Positions 54,726 through 63,543 of a stretch of DNA of 64,000 nucleotides are shown piece after piece. Source of the DNA: Nitrospirillum viridazoti CBAmc (lineage in GTDB: Bacteria; Pseudomonadota; Alphaproteobacteria; Azospirillales; Azospirillaceae); the NCBI RefSeq assembly GCF_000730165.1, contig NZ_CP022110.1, positions 1,061,501 through 1,125,500 of the forward strand. Reading direction: 5' to 3'. The position numbers were made by a program, and so were the translations under genes. The notes beneath the pieces were generated by a model. The model made no database searches and was not told the DNA's origin. It saw only the letters and a list, made by a program, of their open reading frames with translations. How positions within the stretch are numbered: position 1 is the stretch's first letter; each line of letters opens with the position of its first letter.

Positions 54726-55877
54726 ATGCCAAGTCCCGTTCTGCGCCTTGGCCTCATCGGTGGGGGCCCTGGCAGTTTCATCGGGCCCGTTCATCGCATG
54801 GCGGCGGAGTTGGATGGCCGGTTCCGCCTGGTCGCCGGCGCGTTCAGCAGCGACCCTGAGCGGTCGCGCCAGGGGGGCGCCAGCTATGGTGTCGATCCCG
54901 ACCGGGCCTATCCCAGCTACGCGGCCATGATCGCCGCCGAGCGGGAACGGGCCGATGGCATCGACGCGGTGGCCATCGTCACCCCCAACCATGTCCACGG
55001 GCCGGCCAGCACCCACGCCCTGCGGGCGGGCCTGCATGTCATGTGCGATAAGCCCGCCGCCCTCTCCCTGGCGGAGATGCGCGACCTGGCGGATGTTGCC
55101 GCTGGCGCGCGCGGCCTTTATGCCCTGACCCATACCTATACCGGCTATCCCCTGGTTCGCGAGGCCCGGGCGCTGGTGGCGGCGGGCCGTATCGGCCGCC
55201 TGCGCAAGGTGGTGGTGGAATACAGCCAGGGCTGGCTGTCCACCCCGCTGGAAACCACGGGCCTGAAGCAGGCGGGCTGGCGTACCGACCCCAGCCGCTC
55301 CGGCGCCGGCGGCTGTATCGGCGACATCGGTGTCCATGCGTTCAACCTGGCGGAGTTCGTCACCGGCAAGCCGGTCGCCCGCCTGTGCGCCGACCTTTCC
55401 ACCCTGGTGCCGGGCCGGCGCCTGGATGACGACTGCAACATCCTGCTGCGGTTCGATGACGGCACGCCCGCGGGTGTGCCCGGGGTGCTGCATGCCTCCC
55501 AGATCGCCGCGGGTGACCGGAACGGTTTGCGCCTGCGGGTCTTCGGCACCGAAGCCGGGATCGACTGGTCGCAGGAGACCCCTAATACCCTGACCATCAA
55601 TGGATTGGACGGCCGGACCGAGGTGCTGCATGCCGGCGGCGGGGCCCTGGGGGCGGCGGCGCGGGCCGCCACGCGCCTGCCCATCGGCCATCCCGAGGGC
55701 TATATCGAGGCCTTCGCCAACCTGTATCGCGATTTCGCCGCCGCCATCCATGCCGGCCGCATGCCCCCGGATGGCGCGTTGCCGGGCGTGGACGCCGGCT
55801 TGCGGGGCATGGCCTTCATCGAAACCGCCGTCGCCAACAGCGCCACCGGTGGCGGCTGGGTTCAGTTGGCCGTCTGA
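54726..55877 (+). CDS. Gfo/Idh/MocA-family oxidoreductase (candidate glycoside 3-dehydrogenase)
   Basis: 383 residues. The N-terminal Rossmann fold shows GLIGGGPGSFIGPVHRMAA (GxGxxG) and VTPNHVHGPAS, and CDKPAALS carries the lysine of the family EKP motif. The C-terminal alpha/beta domain has GGCIGDIGVHAFN (catalytic GDIGxH). GGGAGG ribosome binding site precedes MPSPV. Enzymes of this family (for example DgpA) oxidise the 3-hydroxyl of glycosides before cleavage. Its position next to the C-glycoside deglycosidase-like subunits suggests that role. Scyllo-inositol or other sugar oxidation cannot be excluded. Confidence 0.85.
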   Translation: MPSPVLRLGLIGGGPGSFIGPVHRMAAELDGRFRLVAGAFSSDPERSRQGGASYGVDPDRAYPSYAAMIAAERERADGIDAVAIVTPNHVHGPASTHALRAGLHVMCDKPAALSLAEMRDLADVAAGARGLYALTHTYTGYPLVREARALVAAGRIGRLRKVVVEYSQGWLSTPLETTGLKQAGWRTDPSRSGAGGCIGDIGVHAFNLAEFVTGKPVARLCADLSTLVPGRRLDDDCNILLRFDDGTPAGVPGVLHASQIAAGDRNGLRLRVFGTEAGIDWSQETPNTLTINGLDGRTEVLHAGGGALGAAARAATRLPIGHPEGYIEAFANLYRDFAAAIHAGRMPPDGALPGVDAGLRGMAFIETAVANSATGGGWVQLAV

Positions 55878-55906
55878 AGGCCCGATCTGACAGGAAAGGA
55901 AAACCC

Positions 55907-56959
55907 ATGCGCACGATCAAAGGGCCGGGCATCTTCCTGGCGCAATTCGCCGGCGATGCCGCCCCCTTCAACAGCCTGGCCAACATCGCCGCCTGGGCTG
56001 CGGACCTGGGCTTTAAGGGGGTGCAGATCCCCAGCTGGGACGCCCGCCTTTTCAACCTGCGCCTGGCGGCGGAAAGCCGCGACTACGCGCAGGAGGTCAC
56101 GGGCACGCTTGCCACCCACGGCTTGGCGGTCACCGAACTGTCCACGCACTTGCAGGGACAACTGGTCGCCGTCCATCCCGCCTATGACGCGCAGTTCGAC
56201 GGGTTCGCCGACCCGTCCGTGCGGGGCGATCCGGCGGCGCGGCAGGTCTGGGCGGTGGAGCAGATGCGGCTGGCCGCCCGGGCCAGCGCCAACCTGGGGC
56301 TCGCGGGGCACGCCACCTTCTCCGGTGCGCTGGCCTGGCCCTACCTCTATCCCTGGCCGCAGCGGCCGTCGGGCCTGGTGGAGGAGGCGTTCGCCGAGCT
56401 GGCCCGGCGCTGGCGGCCCATTCTGGACGCGTTCGACGACGCTGGCGTCGATGTCTGCTTCGAGCTGCATCCGGGGGAGGATCTGCACGATGGCGCCACC
56501 TTCGAACGCTTCCTGGATGCCGTTGGTCAGCACCGCCGCGCCAACATCCTGTTCGATCCCAGCCACTTCGTGTTGCAGCAGTTGGACTATCTGGCCTTCA
56601 TCGACATCTATCATGAGCGGATTCGCGCCTTCCATGTGAAGGATGCGGAGTTCCGGCCCAATGGCCGGTCAGGTGTCTATGGCGGTTACCAAAACTGGAT
56701 CGACCGGCCTGGACGGTTCCGGTCGCTGGGGGATGGCCAGGTGGATTTCAAAGCCGTCTTCTCCAAGATGGCGGCCTACGACTATCCCAACTGGGCCGTG
56801 CTGGAGTGGGAATGCGCCTTGAAGCATCCTGAGGATGGCGCCCGCGAAGGGGCCCGGTTCATCCAGGACCACATCATCCGTGTGACGGAGCGGGCGTTCG
56901 ACGATTTCGCCGATGCCGGGGGCGACACGGCGCTGAACCGCAGGCTGCTTGGGCTGTGA
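55907..56959 (+). CDS. Sugar phosphate isomerase/epimerase-like TIM-barrel protein
   Basis: 350-residue AP endonuclease-2/xylose isomerase-like TIM barrel. Metal ligands appear as VCFELHPGE (Glu), LFDPSHF (Asp/His), FHVKDAEF (His) and VLEWECAL (Glu). A long loop with YGGYQNWIDRPGRFR before the last strands is characteristic of the branch usually annotated as sugar phosphate isomerase in Gfo/Idh/MocA clusters. It is likely to isomerise or epimerise a keto-sugar. AGGAAAGGAAA ribosome binding site. Same operon as the upstream oxidoreductase, 30 nt apart. Confidence 0.82.
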   Translation: MRTIKGPGIFLAQFAGDAAPFNSLANIAAWAADLGFKGVQIPSWDARLFNLRLAAESRDYAQEVTGTLATHGLAVTELSTHLQGQLVAVHPAYDAQFDGFADPSVRGDPAARQVWAVEQMRLAARASANLGLAGHATFSGALAWPYLYPWPQRPSGLVEEAFAELARRWRPILDAFDDAGVDVCFELHPGEDLHDGATFERFLDAVGQHRRANILFDPSHFVLQQLDYLAFIDIYHERIRAFHVKDAEFRPNGRSGVYGGYQNWIDRPGRFRSLGDGQVDFKAVFSKMAAYDYPNWAVLEWECALKHPEDGAREGARFIQDHIIRVTERAFDDFADAGGDTALNRRLLGL

Positions 56960-57195
56960 CTGGAGCGCATCATTTGCAGGACGATTGATTTTCAAGAACA
57001 AGAATAATAATATTGATATCGATATAATGTCATGGCGGCCCCTGCCGGTTTCCCGGCGCACACGGCCGCCATTACCGGGCGACGCGCGCAGGGAGGCGCG
57101 GGTTCGCTCTCCGGAATCCAAGAGATCGGGCTCAAGCCTGAGACCGCCGTCCAAACCGGCTCCCGGCGGGGCCGCATCTGACAAGGACAGCTTCC
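56960..57195. promoter_or_regulatory. Intergenic region before the deglycosidase genes
   Basis: 236 nt without a gene. An AT-rich stretch at 56985-57030 contains TATCGATA-centred palindromic sequence and a -10-like TATAAT at 57023-57028. This could be a separate promoter for the deglycosidase pair. Confidence 0.4.
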
Positions 57196-58206
57196 ATGTC
57201 GACGTACGACATCAAGCGGGGCGTCAGCCTCTACAGTTACCAGGAAGAATATTTCCTGCGGCAGAAGTCGCTGGAGGACCTGATCAAGGTCTCCGCCGAG
57301 ATGGGCGCCAAGGGCATCGAACTCATCAGCGAGCAGACGTTTCCCGACTATCCCAATCCGCTGGACCCGTCGGTCTACGACAACTGGCACGCCCTGATGG
57401 CCAAGTACGGCACGACGCCGGTCTGCCACGACTTCATGCTGGACTATAAGAAATACAAGGACCGGCCGATGCCGTTCGAGGAGCAGGTGGCCTCCTGCAA
57501 GGTCGATATCGACCATGCGGCCCGGCTCGGCTGTCCCTACACCCGTGCCCTGGTCTCCATCGACCCCAAGGTGCTGGTGGCGTGCGCCGACTATGCGGAA
57601 AGCCGCAACGTGCGCATCCTGATCGAGGTGCATGCGCCGCTGCATTTCGATCATCCCTGGATCATCCGCCATGCCGAGGCGTTCGAGAAGTCGGGCTCCG
57701 ACTATCTCGGCTTCCTGCCGGACATGGGCATGTTCCTGTTCGCCTTCCCGCCCGTGTGGAAGGAGAAGTTCATGCGCGACGGCGTGCCCCCGCACATCGC
57801 CGACTACATCTGCAAGGCCTACGAGGATCGCGTCCTGAGCGAGTATGTGATCCTGGAGGTGGAGAAGATGGGCGGCGTCGGGCCCGCCATCGGCATGGCC
57901 ACCACCCTGCGCCACAACGCGGCGTTCGAGCCCAAGCGCATGCTGGACCACATGGACCGCATCTGGAACATCCACGCCAAGTTCTACGAGATGACGGAAG
58001 ATTTGGTGGAACCGTCCATCCCGTATGACGAGATCATCCGCGTGCTGAAGCAGGGCGGTTACAAGGGTTACATCTGCTCGGAATACGAAGGCAACCGCTG
58101 GATCCAGGACGCCTTCCCGGTTGATTCCATCGAGCAGGTCCGCCGCCAGCAGGAAATGTTCAAGAAGCTGATCGGCGAGCCGCAGGCCGCCGTCAGCGCC
58201 GCCTGA
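57196..58206 (+). CDS. C-glycoside deglycosidase alpha-subunit-like TIM-barrel protein
   Basis: 336 residues with the N-terminus IKRGVSLYSYQEEYFLR and KGIELISEQTFPDYPNP, hallmarks of the alpha subunit (CarB/DgpC type) of C-glycoside deglycosidases. Likely metal ligands are Glu144 (ILIEVHAP), Asp176 (FLPDMGMF), His260 (NIHAKFYEM) and Glu296 (ICSEYEG). The family breaks the C-C or C-O bond of 3-oxo-glycosides by elimination in complex with a small beta subunit, which is the next gene, 14 nt away. The substrate (C- or O-glycoside) cannot be read from the sequence. Confidence 0.85.
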   Translation: MSTYDIKRGVSLYSYQEEYFLRQKSLEDLIKVSAEMGAKGIELISEQTFPDYPNPLDPSVYDNWHALMAKYGTTPVCHDFMLDYKKYKDRPMPFEEQVASCKVDIDHAARLGCPYTRALVSIDPKVLVACADYAESRNVRILIEVHAPLHFDHPWIIRHAEAFEKSGSDYLGFLPDMGMFLFAFPPVWKEKFMRDGVPPHIADYICKAYEDRVLSEYVILEVEKMGGVGPAIGMATTLRHNAAFEPKRMLDHMDRIWNIHAKFYEMTEDLVEPSIPYDEIIRVLKQGGYKGYICSEYEGNRWIQDAFPVDSIEQVRRQQEMFKKLIGEPQAAVSAA

Positions 58207-58220
58207 GGGGAGAGGCCGCA

Positions 58221-58613
58221 ATGTTCGACAAGTATATGATCTGCGAAGAAGGCTTCGGCAATGTGGTCGAGGACGGCCAGGTGGTGGGGTTCACCTTCCT
58301 GGCGCGGCTTCCCTACTACCGCGGCATCGGCCTTTCCATGGTGGAGGACATCGGCGTCGTCATCGATGGTGAACCGGTTTCCCGCCAGGATGTCCGCTTC
58401 ACCGTGCGCGGGCGCACCTGGACGCTGGACGAGATGGAGACGGAATACACCGAACGCTGGAACTTCGGCGAGAAGGCGGCGGTGACGGTGCGGCGCCCCA
58501 ACGGCCTGGCGCCCGGCCGGCACCGTCTGCAGCTGTCGGAGCGTATCCGTGTCTCCTACCTGCCCTTCGTGCCGACCACGCGGGACGCGAAGGAACTCGA
58601 CATCCCGGCGTGA
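58221..58613 (+). CDS. C-glycoside deglycosidase beta-subunit-like protein (DUF6379)
   Basis: 130 residues, all-beta. MFDKYMICEEGFGNV, FLARLPYYRGIGLSMVEDI and the RISVSYLP-type late strand are hallmarks of the DUF6379 family, which contains beta subunits (CarC/DgpB) of C-glycoside deglycosidases. The beta subunit is needed for activity of the alpha subunit. Close linkage to the alpha gene (14 nt) supports an obligate complex. No signal peptide; cytoplasmic. It is the last gene before a clear terminator. Confidence 0.87.
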   Translation: MFDKYMICEEGFGNVVEDGQVVGFTFLARLPYYRGIGLSMVEDIGVVIDGEPVSRQDVRFTVRGRTWTLDEMETEYTERWNFGEKAAVTVRRPNGLAPGRHRLQLSERIRVSYLPFVPTTRDAKELDIPA

Positions 58614-58638
58614 CTCTTCCTTTCCATGCCGGTACTGG

Positions 58639-58672
58639 GGGCGCGGCGGCCTGATCGCCGCGCCCTTTTCTT
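58639..58672 (+). terminator. Intrinsic terminator of the glycoside operon
   Basis: GGGCGCGGCG, loop GCCTGAT, CGCCGCGCCC followed by TTTTCTT, 26 nt after the DUF6379 stop. The transporter gene that follows is on the opposite strand. Confidence 0.85.
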
Positions 58673-58681
58673 ATGCCGCTT

Positions 58682-60073
58682 TCAGGCCTGGGGGCGCTTG
58701 GGTATCGCGGGATAGAAGCTGATGCAGAGGGTTTGCAGGAGCAGCACCACGACCGCGGGCACGTAATAAAGCGCGTGCACCATGTGGACGGCGCCATCGC
58801 TGACGGCGGCCGGATTATAATCGACCCATGCCAGGCCATAGGCGATGACGGCGCCGCCCAGGGCCATGCCGATCTTGGTCGACAGGCTGATGCCCGCCGA
58901 CAGCAAGCCCTCATGCCGGACGCCGAAACGGGCCTCGTGATAGTCCACGGTTTCGGCCGCCATGGCGAAGATCGCCGTCATGGTCACGCTGATGAGGACC
59001 GAGGCCAGGACATAGATCGTCAGGAACAGCCAGGGCTGGCCCTCCGCCAGGGGGAGGACCAGGTACAGCCCGGTGGCAAGGATCAGCACCAGGCGGTTGC
59101 CCTGGCGCATGCCGAAGCGGCGCAGATAGGGCGGCGCGATCGCCGATCCGATCAGCAGCGTGCCGGAGATCGCCGGCAGCAGGATGGAGATCATCCACGG
59201 CTGATGCAGGACATTCAGGGCGAAATAAGCCGTCACCGCCAGCACGGCGCCGAAGCGGATGAAGTTCAGGGTGGTGAACACGAACACCACCAGCCAGGCC
59301 CGGTTGCGGACCATATTCGAGATGGCCGACAAGGTGGCCGGCGGCTCCTCGCCCCCGTCGTGGATGACTTCGCGGCAGTTGGCGAAGAGGTTCAGGATCA
59401 GCGCCACCGAGACGCCGGCCGCCAGCAGGGCCGTCAGCAGGAAGCCCTGGGCCTTGTCCCCGCCGCCCAGCGCCGTCACCAGGGGCATGGTGCCGGCGGT
59501 GGCGAAGATGACGGACAGGGCCGTGCCGGCGGAACGCAGGCTGCTGACCTGCACCCGTTCCTCCTGGCGGCCCGTCATCATGGGCAGCAGGGCGCTGTAA
59601 GGAATGTTCACGATGGAAAACAGCAGGCCCAGGATGATGAAGGTGGCGCCGGCCCAGACCAGCTTGCCCGTGTCCCCAAGGGGCGGCACGTAGAAGACGG
59701 CCACCGAAAACAGGCCGAAGGGCACCGCGCCGTAGAGGAAATAGGGGCGGGTCCGTCCCCAGCGGCTGCGTGTGCGGTCCACCAGCACCCCGACCACGGG
59801 GTCGATGCCGGCATCCAGCAGCCGCGACAGCAGGAACAGGGTGCCGACCACGCCCACCGGCAGCAGCGCCACATCGGTATAGAAATAGAGCAGGAAGGCC
59901 CCGACCATGTTCCAGCAGAGGCCGAAGGCGAAGTCGCCGGCGCCGTAGCTGATCTTGGCCTTCCAGGGAAGACGGCCGCCGGGTGGAGACGCGCTGGCGT
60001 CCCCCCCGATGGCGGTGGTGGATGGGTGGGGAGAGGTGGGGAGGGCGATGCCACCCCCATTTCGCGTGGACAT
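58682..60073 (-). CDS. GPH-family glycoside/pentoside/hexuronide:cation symporter
   Basis: 463 residues, about 12 hydrophobic helices. KISYGAGDFAFGLCWNMVGAFLLYFYTDV in TM1-2 (split here over the helix) and the RLLDAGIDPVVGVLVDRTRSRWGRTRPYFL loop after TM3 define the GPH family (MelB/XylP type). It imports glycosides with a cation. Convergent with the deglycosidase operon and followed on the minus strand by a hydroxypyruvate isomerase-like gene. Import of the glycoside degraded by the operon is the natural inference. Confidence 0.9.
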   Translation of the reverse strand: MSTRNGGGIALPTSPHPSTTAIGGDASASPPGGRLPWKAKISYGAGDFAFGLCWNMVGAFLLYFYTDVALLPVGVVGTLFLLSRLLDAGIDPVVGVLVDRTRSRWGRTRPYFLYGAVPFGLFSVAVFYVPPLGDTGKLVWAGATFIILGLLFSIVNIPYSALLPMMTGRQEERVQVSSLRSAGTALSVIFATAGTMPLVTALGGGDKAQGFLLTALLAAGVSVALILNLFANCREVIHDGGEEPPATLSAISNMVRNRAWLVVFVFTTLNFIRFGAVLAVTAYFALNVLHQPWMISILLPAISGTLLIGSAIAPPYLRRFGMRQGNRLVLILATGLYLVLPLAEGQPWLFLTIYVLASVLISVTMTAIFAMAAETVDYHEARFGVRHEGLLSAGISLSTKIGMALGGAVIAYGLAWVDYNPAAVSDGAVHMVHALYYVPAVVVLLLQTLCISFYPAIPKRPQA

Positions 60074-60095
60074 CGCCGCAGACTCCGCTGTGAGG

Positions 60096-60863
60096 TTACA
60101 GGCCCAGCGCGGCACGGGCCGTCGCCAGCGTTTCCAAGGTCGGGCCCTGGGGCTTGTATTCCAGGCCCACGGCGCCGGTGTATCCCAGCTCCCGCAGGAT
60201 GCCGATGTAGCGCGCCCAATCCACCGAGCCGCTGCCCGGCTGATGCCGGCCCGGCACGTCGGCCACCTGGACATGCCCCACCAGGTGGAACCGTCCGGCC
60301 AGAACCTGGGCCGGGTCTTCCTCCATGACGGTGGAGTGGTACATGTCATAGAGCAGGCGCAGGTTGGGGCTGCCAACCTCCTCCACCATGTCCAGCCCTT
60401 CGGCCGTGCTGTCGAGGAACATGCCCGGATGTTCGACGCGGGTGTTGAGCGGTTCCAGCACCAGCGGGATGCCGGCCTGCTCGGCCAACGCCGCCGCCCG
60501 CTTAAGGACACCGACGGCGGCTTCGTGCTGTTCCTGGCGTGACACCTCCGGCCGGGTGAAGCCGGACGCCACCACCAGGGCCCGCGCCCCGGTCCGCTGC
60601 GCGGCCTGCAGGCTGTCGCGCACTGCCGCCAGGAATTCCTCATGCTGGGCGGGATCGACCAGGCTACGCCGTGGTTCGACCACCATGCTGGCCAACTGCA
60701 CCCCGGTCTCATCCAGGGCGCGGCGGACGTCGTCCAGCGGCTTGTCCCGCCACAGGTGGAATTCCACCGCCTTCAGTCCGGCGGCCTTGGCGGCGTGGAT
60801 GCGATCAGGGAAGGACGGATGCTCGGCGGCGAACAGCCACTCGATGCACGCTGCGAGGTACAT
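60096..60863 (-). CDS. Hydroxypyruvate isomerase-like TIM-barrel protein (Hyi/OtnI type)
   Basis: 255-residue TIM barrel. LVLEPLNTRVEHPG, LLYDMYHST, GHVQVADVPGRHQPGSG and VGLEYKP contain the metal and catalytic residues (Glu, Asp, His/Gln, Glu) of the hydroxypyruvate isomerase/OtnI branch. It may isomerise a 3-keto sugar or a tetronate intermediate. Located between two transporter genes on the minus strand (22 nt after the start of the symporter gene side, 45 nt from the MFS gene), so it shares their operon. Confidence 0.82.
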   Translation of the reverse strand: MYLAACIEWLFAAEHPSFPDRIHAAKAAGLKAVEFHLWRDKPLDDVRRALDETGVQLASMVVEPRRSLVDPAQHEEFLAAVRDSLQAAQRTGARALVVASGFTRPEVSRQEQHEAAVGVLKRAAALAEQAGIPLVLEPLNTRVEHPGMFLDSTAEGLDMVEEVGSPNLRLLYDMYHSTVMEEDPAQVLAGRFHLVGHVQVADVPGRHQPGSGSVDWARYIGILRELGYTGAVGLEYKPQGPTLETLATARAALGL

Positions 60864-60908
60864 GGGGAAACTCCTGGATGGAAAAGGGGTGTTGGGGCCG
60901 TCGCCGGC

Positions 60909-62135
60909 TCAGGGAAGGACGTCGGCGGGGGACGGCTTGGCCTTGAGCAGGGCCGTCAGCGCCACGATGCCGGCGGCCAGGGCTACGAGGCCCATGGTGA
61001 CGAAGGCCGCCTGTACCGTTCCGTTCGTCAGCGCCCTGGCGCCGGCGACGAAGAAGGGGCTGGTGAATTGGCCGAGAAAGAAGCAGGACGCCCAGATGCC
61101 CATGCCGCGCCCGCGATGGGCGAAGGGCAGCACGCCCTGCGCCCAGGCGATCAGGGATGGCACCGTCAGGCCGGCGCCCATTTGCTGCAGCAGCAGAAGG
61201 GCCACCATGATCTTGTAGTCGCTGGACAGCCCCACGCCCGTGAGGCCCACGCCCAGCAAGGCGAAGACGCCCGCCAACTGCAGTGCCGTGGTCCGTTTGC
61301 CGAGATAGCCGAACAGCAGCGTGCCGATGGGAACGCCGATGCTGGCCACGGAGATCAAGGTGCCCACCCGGCTGGGGCTGTCGATCCCGACTTCGCGGAA
61401 CACCAAACCGCCTTGGATGATGAAGACGTAATAAATCGTGGAGGCCAGAAGGGTGACCGCGCCATACAAGGCCACGGCCTGCAGCGGGAAGGCGGGAGTG
61501 CGGCCGCCGGCGCTTGAATCTGCCGTGGTGGATTTCCCAGGCTCGAAGATCAGGGCGTACATGCCCGCGAAAATGGGCAGGGCGATGAGGTAGATGAGGA
61601 AAACGCCGTTCCAGCGCAGTTCGGTCAGCAGGCCGGAGGCCGCGATCACGGCGGGGGCCAGCGCTGAGCCGGTCACGCCTTGGATGACCAGCCATTTGCG
61701 GCGGCCCGCCGGGTCGTAATAGTCGGCGATGAGGGTGTTGACGATGGTCAGGATCGCTGCCTCCGTCACCCCGAGCAACAGCCGGGACGCGATGACGGAA
61801 TACAGGCTGTCCAGGAAATAGGGCAGGGCGCCCGCGATGCCATAGAGCAGCGTCGACCAGACCAGCAGTGGCCGCCGGCCGAACCGGTCAACAGCCAGCC
61901 CGGCGAAGGGCGCCAGCACGGCGATGGCCAAGCCAGGCGCTGAGACCAGCACCGGCACCAGCAGCGATGCGTTCGCGACATCGTGGAAATGGTCCAGGAT
62001 GGTCGGTACGGCCGGGGCCAGCGAGATGATCGCCAGAATGGGCAGGAATCCGCTGATCACCAGGATGATCCCCTGTCCCAAACCGGCCTTGCGTTGGGCG
62101 CCCTGAGTCGGAGCGTCGATCGCCCGATCCACCAT
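60909..62135 (-). CDS. MFS transporter (12-TM)
   Basis: 408 residues with about 12 hydrophobic helices. ISLAPAVPTILDHF in TM1 and GLAVDRFGRRPLLVWS after TM2 (MFS motif A) are present, as is the cytoplasmic LADYYDPAGRRKWLV loop before TM5. It is of the general metabolite/multidrug MFS type; substrate not evident. GGAGGGAGGAT ribosome binding site before MVDRAIDAP; the long upstream extension of the frame has no homology. It heads a three-gene minus-strand unit with the isomerase and GPH symporter. Confidence 0.85.
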   Translation of the reverse strand: MVDRAIDAPTQGAQRKAGLGQGIILVISGFLPILAIISLAPAVPTILDHFHDVANASLLVPVLVSAPGLAIAVLAPFAGLAVDRFGRRPLLVWSTLLYGIAGALPYFLDSLYSVIASRLLLGVTEAAILTIVNTLIADYYDPAGRRKWLVIQGVTGSALAPAVIAASGLLTELRWNGVFLIYLIALPIFAGMYALIFEPGKSTTADSSAGGRTPAFPLQAVALYGAVTLLASTIYYVFIIQGGLVFREVGIDSPSRVGTLISVASIGVPIGTLLFGYLGKRTTALQLAGVFALLGVGLTGVGLSSDYKIMVALLLLQQMGAGLTVPSLIAWAQGVLPFAHRGRGMGIWASCFFLGQFTSPFFVAGARALTNGTVQAAFVTMGLVALAAGIVALTALLKAKPSPADVLP

Positions 62136-62433
62136 GAATATCCTCCCTCCGGCGTCGTGCGCCGTAACAGAATAATTATTTTGAAAATAATGAGGATGGG
62201 GGAACTGTTTTGTCAACGCGGGAGTCGGTGGCCCAGGGGCGGAGCCGTAGATTTTCCCGAAGAAAAGCGATTTCTGACGCCGCTGGTGGGTTTCGGTTGA
62301 CGCCAATCGGTTTGGCTGGTTACAAATTAAGAATATCAATTCTAATTTGCTTGCCGAGTCCGGCGTGATGCGGCCGGCTGGACCGCCATAGAACGGGCCG
62401 GGGCCGGAACAGGGCGACCTAACGGAGGAAACA
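62136..62433. promoter_or_regulatory. Divergent promoter region with AT-rich palindromes
   Basis: 298 nt between the MFS gene (minus) and the luciferase-like gene (plus). Two inverted repeats stand out in an otherwise GC-rich region: ATTATTTTGAAAATAAT at 62175-62191 (8-bp arms, 1-nt loop) next to the MFS gene, and CAAATTAAGAAT...ATTCTAATTTG at 62323-62349. They resemble operators; no regulator gene is encoded nearby. Confidence 0.5.
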
Positions 62434-63543
62434 GTGCGCTTCTCGACCTTTCTGAACGCTCGCTCCATGGGGCCGGAGCAAGACCGTGCTGTGATGCTGG
62501 GCATGATCGATCATGCGGAACGGGCGGAAGCGGCCGGTTTCGACGCCGTCTTCCTGCCGGACCACCATTTCACCGGCTATATGCCCATGGCGTCCGATCC
62601 CTTCATGTTCGCGGCGTACCTAGCGTCGCGTCTGAAGCGGGTGCATTTCGGCTTCTCGGTCACCACGGTGCCGCTGCACCATCCCGTGCGGTTCGTCGAG
62701 CGCATCAACATCCTGGATCAACTGACCCAGGGTCGGATACTGGTCGGCGTGGGCAGTGGCACGACGCCGGAAGAGATGATCGGCTTCGGCGTGAACTACA
62801 AGGAAGCCTCCCGCCTGGCGGAGGAGAACCTGGCCATCGCCGAAACCTTATGGGCCAAGGCCCCGCATGACGCGCCGGTCACTTTTGACAACGGCCATTA
62901 CAAGGGCGAGGTGGTGCAGCGTATCGCGCCGGTGGCCTACAGCGCGGGCCATGCCAAATTGATGCCGGTGGCAATGAAGGAAAGCAGCGCGCGGCGCGCG
63001 GCGGACCATGGCTGGCCCGCCTTCATTCCGGCCTTCACCCCGCCCCGGATCGGCGGGACGGAGCCCATGGTCCACGTCCGCAAATATTTCACCGCGTATC
63101 GGGACATGCTGATGGCGGCCGGCCATCCGTCCGACGTGGTCGCCGACGCCCTGTCCTGGTCGACGCACACCTATCAGTGTGTGCATGTGGCGGAAACCGA
63201 CGCGCAGGCCCGCCGGGAACTGGAGGACATCCTGACCGTCTACCAGGAGGCCGTTGACCGCGAGGCGGCTTTCAACGCCAAGGCCGAGGCGACGGAAGCC
63301 AACAAGAAGACGGACCGGACCCCCAACGCCCTGACGGAAGACTGGATCGGCACCTGGTGCCTTTACGGCAGCCCCGAGACGGTGATCGAGCATCTGCGGC
63401 CCTACCAGGAACTGGGCATCGGCAACATCCTTTGCGGCATGTTGACCGGCCCCTTGACGGAACAGCGCATGGCCTACGCCAACCAGACGCTGGACCTCAT
63501 GGCCCGGAAGGTCATCCCGGCCCTCAGGGAGGGGGGGAGATGA
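62434..63543 (+). CDS. LLM-class flavin-dependent monooxygenase (bacterial luciferase-like)
   Basis: 369 residues. The TIM-barrel luciferase fold shows FDAVFLPDHHFTGY near 36-49, VHFGFSVTTVPLHHPVRFVERINILDQLTQGRI and VGVGSGTTPEE. Members use reduced FMN supplied by a reductase. GTG start with a strong GGAGGAAACA ribosome binding site; ATG 33 nt later is an alternative. It overlaps the FMN reductase gene by 4 nt, so the two form a two-component oxygenase. Substrate is unknown; an aromatic or terpenoid aglycone from the neighbouring deglycosylation is one possibility. Confidence 0.88.
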   Translation: MRFSTFLNARSMGPEQDRAVMLGMIDHAERAEAAGFDAVFLPDHHFTGYMPMASDPFMFAAYLASRLKRVHFGFSVTTVPLHHPVRFVERINILDQLTQGRILVGVGSGTTPEEMIGFGVNYKEASRLAEENLAIAETLWAKAPHDAPVTFDNGHYKGEVVQRIAPVAYSAGHAKLMPVAMKESSARRAADHGWPAFIPAFTPPRIGGTEPMVHVRKYFTAYRDMLMAAGHPSDVVADALSWSTHTYQCVHVAETDAQARRELEDILTVYQEAVDREAAFNAKAEATEANKKTDRTPNALTEDWIGTWCLYGSPETVIEHLRPYQELGIGNILCGMLTGPLTEQRMAYANQTLDLMARKVIPALREGGR

